A DNA stretch of 64,000 bases from Carettochelys insculpta (Eukaryota > Chordata > Testudines > Carettochelyidae). Under the pieces are notes generated by a model that saw nothing but the letters and a program-made list of their open reading frames with translations, had not been told where the DNA came from and did not search any database. Made by a program: the position numbers and the translations under genes. Of the stretch, positions 57,181-64,000 are shown in pieces (the first letter of the stretch is position 1; every line of letters begins with the position of its first letter). The stretch spans positions 11,904,001 through 11,968,000 of the forward strand of contig NC_134161.1 of the NCBI RefSeq assembly GCF_033958435.1, read 5' to 3'.

Positions 57181-58367
57181 TTTTGGAGACCTTTGGCTGA
57201 AAGTAGTCATTGTCATGCACAAATTTTTACTATTTCTACCTCCTGCCACAGCTTTGCTATGAGCAAATTCTGATGGCTGTATTCTGCTCTTGTTTAATCA
57301 AACTCCCGTTGAACTCAGTGGCAGTTCAGAATGTATAAGGCCCGAGCAAAGTCCTCAGAATTTCACCGACGGAGACAAATCTACTATCTCTCTCCCTTTT
57401 TTCAGTAGTAGTTCATTATAGAGCAGCGCCAGAGCTACAGAGTTTAGAGTGACTGTTGGAGCTTGCTTGAATGCAGGGTCTTGGCCTGGGCCTACTTCTA
57501 TAGGCACGTTTAAACATACAGTAATAGAAAAGTTCAAGCAAATACTAGGAGGCCCATTTCCATACAAATGAAGCAATGCCTGATGTTTTGAGTTTAGAGG
57601 CTCAGAGGGTTATTTCTGAGATGAAGCTGGAGATGGGAATGCAGATGATTAACTGCCTGTCGCCTTCTACAGAAGTTTGCAACATGGACCGATGAACAGT
57701 TTAAATAAAAAAAATCCTCTCCTTCCCCTTCCACCTTTGTGAAGCACACCAGCTTGGAGATTTCTGGCCAGCATTGGAACCAGGCGGTGTGTCATCCAAG
57801 CATTCCCCCCATCCAAATGGACTTTTAATGGCTTGTGAGAAGAGACAGGGCTCAGGCAATGCATGAGGCCACAGAGAATTCATGAGTTCGCCCTTCGCAG
57901 AGCCTGGTCACAATCTCATCTTGTCACATAGACATGGTCCTCTCTCCCCAGGCTGGGCAGACTCAAGGGTCTGGCTTGCTCACGTCATTTATGTTTCATT
58001 TCTTTACTTTTAAAACTCAAAAAGGCAGAATACAAACAGTGCCTGGGAACATGCCCTCAAGTTTCAGATACCGCGGGAATATTTCTGAGACCCCAGTCCA
58101 CCTGCTTTCCACATGGGATTCCTGTGAAAGAACTATGGGAAGGGGTTCTCATCCTTCCCCCCATCCCATGTGAGATAGTGATGGGTCAGGCAGTCTTGAT
58201 GCTCAGGAAATGGCTGGGCCCTGATGATCAGGGAGGGAATGGATGGATTGTGGTGCCACCGCTGGGTTGCTTCTGGCTGAGTCTTAATACCACCCAAAGC
58301 TCTCCCAGGGTGCCGCGGCTCCACTATGTCCTTGGGGTGGGAATGTCCAGACTTGAAAATATCAGGA

Positions 58368-58567
58368 AATTACAGTGTCATTCAGTTGTCCTGAGCTGTA
58401 CTGGGTGGGAGCTCAGGCTTCTCCAGGTGGCACCTTCCCTCTCAGAACCAACGCCCTTCCCTACAGACCTATAGTTCTGCTGCATTCCTTCTGAGAGGGA
58501 AGGTGCCACTGGAGAAGGCTGAGCTCCCACCCAGTGCAGCTCAGGATGGCTGAATGACCCTGAAATC
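58368..58567. repeat. ~200-bp hairpin (inverted repeat with ~80-bp arms)
   Basis: Left arm 58368-58447 and right arm 58489-58567 are inverted copies with only a few mismatches, for example GGTGGGAGCTCAGGCTTCTC facing GAGAAGGCTGAGCTCCCACC. The 41-bp loop runs from CCAACGCCC to TGCATTCC. As RNA on either strand it would form a long stem. It may be a MITE, a tail-to-tail repeat pair or a hairpin RNA source. Confidence 0.8.
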
Positions 58568-60180
58568 TCCTTCTCCTCCCCATCCAGTCCCATGCCCTCT
58601 TCCTGCGACCCCTCTCTACAAGTCAAGCCTGTCCACGAGATAACCTGCTTACCCCACAAAGCAGACAATAAGGATTGGAGTGAACAAAATAAACAGCCAC
58701 CCCTTTGGTTGCAGCAGGGATGGGAGGTGTAAATAGGCACAGAGGCTGGAAACTTTCCCAGCCCTCTGTCCTTCCAGCAACATTCCAAGCCTGGACACGC
58801 ATCCTCCTTGCTGGCCTGAGCTTCTCTTCGAAGCCACTCTCTCCTGGATGTGCCAGGGAGGGAGGGGGCAATGCATTCCCTCTGTGCCAGGAAACAACCT
58901 CAGAAAAGAAGTAGAAGTAATGAAGCACAGAGGAGGTGATTTCATCTCTCAGGATCCTTAATCCCCTTTACCTTCCAGCTCGGGAAGCAGGGCCTCATCC
59001 TCCAGGAAGATGAAAAGCCCTGAACCCGCCAGCAAGGAGGATGAATGCTTTTGGTTTCACACTTTGCTTTCTCCTTGTAGCTCTTTCCCACGAAGCTTCC
59101 CAGTCCTACATCTCCCAGTTTCCCTCAGCCAGGAGGAGACCCGATTAATGTGCTGCATGACACGTGCTTGGAGGGGATGTCTTGTTAATACCCCACCTCC
59201 CAAATGCAGCCGGGGTGAGGTTCACCTCAACCTCTGGAACCCTCTAACCCATCCTTACCAGAACTAGGGCTCAGAGCTGTACTTAGGAAGAGTAACAGCT
59301 CTGCCTTTGATTTTTTCCTGTACTTATAGTACCAAAGTAAGCCATGGCTGAGGCCCCAGTGTGCTAGGCCCAGTACTTACATAAAGAAAGACACACTCCT
59401 GGCTTCCCAAAGCCTCAATTTACACACACCCAGGATGGGAGAAAGGAATATCATCAGTCTCATTTTAAAGTTGGGAACCTGAAGCGCAGAGTGAATATGT
59501 GACTTGCTCAGGGCCCCACAAGAAGCCTGCGGGGGAGGCAGGGACAAATATCTTCACACTGTTCACTAACAAACACGCGTTGTTATTATTGAGCCATGCA
59601 AGACTAAACTCCCGCAGACCTGTCCGATCCCTGCATGGTATGAAGGTCACACGTCTAGAGGGCCAAAATATCTTTGTTGCTCCCATCCTCTCATATCTGA
59701 TCAGATCAACACCCCCTCCCCATACCCCGTCCTGGACATCTCAACTCACTCAAGCTACCTTATCAATATTAGAGATGGAGTTATTGAATAGCCACAATTC
59801 CTAAGTAGATCCATAGGTAAACTAGCCTTTACCCAGTGCGTTTCCCAGGAAGGAGGTTGAAACAAGATGAATTTGTGTGTCAGGTACTCATGTGTTTCCC
59901 TGCTCTTTGGCTGGAAGAAAAACACCGTTGGTTTTAATGGCATTATACATGAACCGCTTGAGACCTACATAACTCCTTTCTGTGAACACATAGACCTATG
60001 GAACGATGCCTCTCAACAGGCCCTCTGAACTCACAACATCTGGATCTTACAGAGGGAATCTTGATTAATTGACCTAAAGAACCACATCAGTTGGTGGCAA
60101 GACCCCAGTGCTCAAAGGGAGGATATCTTTCAGGATCCTGGCCTAAGAGATTTTAAAAACCCCTATGCAAGGCTTACCCA
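58568..60180. other. Intronic stretch without recognised genes
   Basis: Apart from a SINE-like fragment at 59380-59550 (TTGGGAACCTGAAGCGCAGA, then GTGACTTGCTCAGGGCCCCA), nothing identifiable was seen. Confidence 0.4.
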
Positions 60181-60288
60181 CCCACAGCCGACAGCATGTG
60201 TCTATTGGTGGTGCTCATATGCACATGCCTCAGTGCACATAACCAAATTATTCTACACATGGATGGAAAAAAAATCAGAGGGAACCCT
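60181..60288 (-). repeat. MITE-like dispersed repeat, family A copy 5
   Basis: On the plus strand: GTCTATTGGTGGTGCTCATA and ATGGATGGAAAAAAAATCAG followed by AGGGAACCCT, the reverse complement of the family A left part. Confidence 0.65.
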
Positions 60289-61568
60289 GCTGTGCAGTTA
60301 GTGTAAGTTACGTACATCGAGTGTCTGGTTTAACAAAGTCTAAATGGAGCATGTGTGGTGGGTCTCAGAAACAGCAGCAAGATCTCTCAGATAAGCCCAG
60401 TGGAGACACTTGCACTTGTATATTCTAAGTCCTGGGTACAGTCTAGACCACTGCTGGAGTGTGGCAGGTCAACAGGGGCTGTTCCTTTCCATTTTAGCAC
60501 TGGAAGAATGAGGAAGATGAGTGTGGAGATTGTTCTCGGTCCCTCGTGGTCCTAACACAAATCTGAGCCACCCACCCAGCTTCCCGGTATCCCAGGGAGC
60601 CCATCTCAGCAGACAAGGTGGTTACAGGCTGCAAGTGGTTCGCACCACAATTACGCCATTCATGACAACACCCTGCAGATGCCATCACGTGTGGCTATGT
60701 GGGGAGCTGCACTGATGAGTGGCCCAGAACCGCCGTGAGCTGATGGAGCCGGTGCTCAGGGCAGGGTGACTAGAAAAGCCCTATCTGTGGGCCAACAGGA
60801 GGAGGGCAAAGGAGGTAGCTACCCTAAGGCCTGGCATTTCAAAGGGGCCCAGACCTCCAGTTGCCACTCCTATTTGGAGCCGTATCTTCAGGCCCTTTTG
60901 AAGTGCCGTGGCAGCGCTGCTCTGAGCCCTAGGCCCTGCCCCTTCTGCATTTGGCCCTGCACACTCTGGGGCACAGAGACATGCCCCTCTCACATCTTGT
61001 CCTGGGACCCCCGGTGGCTTTCAGCTCCGTGGTCCATCTGCATAGGGAAATGGCTCATCTGGACAACAGCAAGAAAGGAATGATTTGGGGTTGATTTTCA
61101 CCAACTTTTGTAGTCAGCAAAGGACTCTAAACCCAGGCTCCTCCTGGCTCAGATGTCTTATTCTCCAGCCCCATGTTTCCCCCCCTTTGATCCATCCAGA
61201 CACCATAACCATCCTCCCATTCAGATCTCCAACCAGTGCTGGCTAAATATTCCCTCCTGGGAAATGGAGGTGCAGGTGGGAATTGTAGTGATCAGTGTAA
61301 AACCTGGAGGCAGAACCAGTGTTTGCAGGAGGGGCACATAGGGAGGATGCACCAAGAAGCCGGTTTATGGGCCCATAAGCTGAACGTGAGATGGAGTTGC
61401 AGCATCTCTGCCTCTTGATGCAGCTTTGTTTGCTTGTTAGTCACATTTTCTTCCTTGCTGTGTCTCTCACTTGGCTGATCACTGCCAGCATGTGCCAAGT
61501 TTGGTTGGATGGATTTCTGCAGGTTTCATCACATGACACAATCTTTAATCAAGTCAAGCCTTTAATTC

Positions 61569-62340
61569 GGGGGGGTGGGAAGTAATTTTTGATGGGGACC
61601 ACGCTAAGATTTTGGTGAGTGGTCAAGGGCAGCACTTTTCTGTGGTGAGGACTGGAGGTTGGGAGCAGAAGGGTGCTTGGAGTACGGCTGATGGGCCAGG
61701 GTTTGTATTGTGACCCAGGGCAGGAGAGGGCTGTGACCTGGGGCAAGGGATTGGGGTGCAGGGTCTGGGAGAAGGTATGAGTGCAGGAGAGGATTCTGGC
61801 CTGGGGGAAGGGTGTAGCAGGGGCAGGATCAGGGAGGGAGCTGTGACCCTTGGGAGGGATGGTGTAGAGGCTTTGGTGACCTGGGGCAGGGAGTTGCAGA
61901 GGAGATGGGGTGCCATAGGCAGGCTCTGGACAGGAGGCACTTACTTAGGCAGCTCCTGGCCAGCAGCTCTCTCAGGCAGGCTCCCTGCCTGCTTCAGCCC
62001 CAGATCAGTCAAGTCTGCTCCATGTGGCTTTCACATCCAAACGCCAAAGGGCGGGGGAGACTTCGCGCACTGTTCCTGCTCCCCAACAATATCTCTGAGC
62101 TTCTACTGGCCAGAAACTGGACAGTGGGAGCCGAGTGATTTTTGCTGGGGGGCAGCGCCAGTGTTCAAAGCCTCTCCTTCCCCCTGGGGTCTGCAGCTGA
62201 GAGCCACAAGGAGCAGGTAGCTGCTTAAAGCAGTGCAGGATAGCCCAGGCTGCTTTAATTGGCTTCCTGCACTGTGCCTGAGGGCCCACACAGGGCATTG
62301 AATGGGGCAGATCTGACGGGCTTGTCCACACCTGCTTTAA
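61569..62340. repeat. G-rich degenerate repeat block followed by GC-rich element
   Basis: From 61630 to 61910 the plus strand repeats variations of GACCTGGGGCAGGGAGTTG and GTGCAGGGTCTGGGAG. It runs into GC-rich sequence with GGGGGGCAGCGCCAGTG. The layout resembles long GC-rich non-autonomous repeats common in turtles; no ends were defined. Confidence 0.4.
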
Positions 62341-64000
62341 TTCTTGGAGACTCCTGATGTTTCATGTACTGTACTGTAAGATGAAAGGATTTCATGTTTC
62401 TAAAACTCAAGTGGCTCTTTATTAGGATAAGTATTTCCAGAGAGGCTTCAGCTGCAGCAAACATTCCAGCCATGTGTGCACAGACTGACTTCCTCCAAAC
62501 TCCTCCTTCAACGTTTCATTCACTTTGCTCCAGAGAGGGGGCATTAATGTCACTTTCTGACAGCTTTGTTCGATACTGTTTCCAGCTCTCTGAAGGGTCC
62601 AAAACACCCCTTGGTGTAAACTAGAGCAGCTCTGGGGGTCAGACTAACTTACAGCAGCCTGTCCGAGGATGCCTGTGGGCTTCACTGTATGCTGTAGCAC
62701 TGGAGCTCTCTCCATTCCTACCCTGAGCTCAGTCCCAGCACCCACCTTAAGCTGAGGCCTACCACACAAGGTCGGACAGCATTCCCTACGTATGCTACTC
62801 CTGCACTGGGGAATTCTACCTTGACCCTTTGTGGCTTATGTATAAACCCCACTTGCTGTGGTGAAGAACAGCCACAATTGCTGCTTTTACAATATGCTGA
62901 ATCAAAACTGGAAAGCGGAACCCCCTGAAGCTGGATCCTGGAGACCGGGCTTAAGCCTTTTGTTCCTAAACCAGTAGCACAAACAAAAAGGGCTAACAGA
63001 AATAATTGGAGACCCACAAAGTGTCCAGAAGGGGCAGTAGAGGATCCCACAAGCTAACAAGGATGCCAGCTACCCTGCAGCCCCTTTTGCAAACCTGTGC
63101 TTTAGCACGTGTTCCCTTTCCTCCACACACAGCATCCCTGGGCACCAAAGCTCCCGCTGAAAATACCGAGCTCTCAGAGCACAGAGGGAATATTGGCTTG
63201 TGCTCCTGCATACAGAGTCCTTTCTAAACCTCTCACTGTCCTGATCGTTCACTTTGTTAGCTGCTTTCTGTGCTCAGAAAGCCCACCTGACCTTTTTCAG
63301 CACACGTCCCACTTCTGCTGCATCTGCCCCTGCCACCCCCAGCTCCTCCAGTTCTTCTCCTTTTAGAGAGAAGGAGCTCACACAGGTTGACAAGTACCTC
63401 TCCTCTTTGTCCCCTTTTGAATCCTCTAGACATCTGCAGGGGCAGCTTGAGTTTAGATTGGCCCCTCTTATGCCAAACTCCAGCATCTCAAAACCCTCTC
63501 CAAAAGATGCACAGCCAAAACAAACAGCTCAGCCAGCAGCACCATGGCAACGACAGGAAGCAAGAGAGGGATGTGCGAGTGGAGTTCTCCATTTAAAATT
63601 AAAAGAGGGAAAGCAGCTCAGCAGAGATTTCCCTCCATGGCCTTGTCTCCAGGCAAACATCATGGTGCAAGAAATGATATAACTCTTCCAGTGCAGACAC
63701 AGTTATAAAAATTCTGTGCTTATGCAGAGGGCGGGGAACAAGGCATCTCAACACAGGTCATCTTTCTATTCACAGGATTGTATCCACACTAGACTGGACT
63801 GCATCTGCGTAGTTGCGCTGGTACAACTAGGTTGGTACATAAGTGACAGCAATAACCAAACATGTGACTCAGGTACAGTCAGTGTATAGACTGGGTCTTT
63901 GAGAGCACTGCTCAGCAAAGAAAGCATGGTCCTATGGACAAACCTAAGTCGCTGGTAGTTCCTGCAGCAGAAGTTTCTCATCTCCAGATGTTCTTAATCC
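62341..64000. other. Intronic stretch without recognised genes
   Basis: No exon, RNA gene or clear repeat was identified. A segment near 63770-63850 (GTATCCACACTAGACTGGAC, then GTTGCGCTGGTACAACTAGG) may be a remnant of a family C-like transposon. Confidence 0.35.

Larger units (their letters stand above)
54302..64000 (-). other. NTM: Part of the NTM intron upstream of the Ig1 exon
   Basis: This is the 3' part of the intron preceding the Ig1 exon, whose acceptor is at 54302-54304. The exon that would encode the start of mature neurotrimin (the residues just before the first Ig cysteine) is not in the window. The segment contains an old CR1 copy, a large palindromic element, a long hairpin, SINE-like fragments and a G-rich repeat, listed separately. 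No other gene was recognised. Confidence 0.85.

Noticed and set aside
1..64000. CRISPR arrays, operons, riboswitches or phage genes
   Set aside because: Spliced vertebrate exons and LINE/SINE content show this is a vertebrate intron; no regularly spaced repeat array is present.

Overview
This is vertebrate genomic DNA, most likely from a turtle (a crocodilian is the main alternative). It has no bacterial-type gene packing. Two perfectly spliced exons on the minus strand encode parts of neurotrimin (NTM), a GPI-anchored IgLON cell-adhesion protein of neurons. The rest is intron filled with sauropsid-type repeats: CR1 LINEs ending in 8-bp repeats, CORE-SINE/MIR-like fragments, and foldback or terminal-inverted-repeat elements. 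The turtle assignment rests on the repeat types, above all CR1, and not on a database search. Layout (NTM runs from high to low coordinates): 64000-54302 is part of the intron upstream of the first Ig exon seen here; 54301-54069 is the exon for most of Ig domain 1; 54068-1312 is a 52.8 kb intron; 1311-1186 is the exon for the first part of Ig domain 2; 1185-1 is the start of the next intron. The two exons join in phase 1 and preserve the known NTM protein sequence across the junction. The dominant object in the large intron is an apparently complete CR1 retrotransposon at 13909-18596, in the same orientation as NTM. It has an intact ORF1 (zinc-binding cysteines, coiled coil, SGNH esterase), an intact ORF2 (AP endonuclease plus reverse transcriptase with FADD), a 5' UTR with a repeated 80-bp block, and three copies of a 3' terminal octamer. 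A nearly identical 5'-truncated copy lies at 33005-33631, which suggests recent activity. The most interesting signal is at the ORF1/ORF2 boundary. ORF2 is in the -1 frame relative to ORF1. A canonical -1 slippery heptamer, T TTA AAC in the correct register, directly precedes the ORF1 stop. The ORF2 frame is open from that heptamer onward and has no ATG until after the first endonuclease motif. This suggests the CR1 makes an ORF1-ORF2 fusion by programmed ribosomal frameshifting. Other repeats include a 489-bp foldback element nested in a MIR-like SINE with a 14-bp target duplication, a ~400-bp near-palindrome nested in the 3' tip of an old CR1, a ~200-bp hairpin at 58368-58567, a possible solo LTR close to the Ig1 exon, and several older CR1 remnants on both strands. 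A few AT-rich repeat-free blocks look like candidate conserved noncoding elements, but that is only inference.
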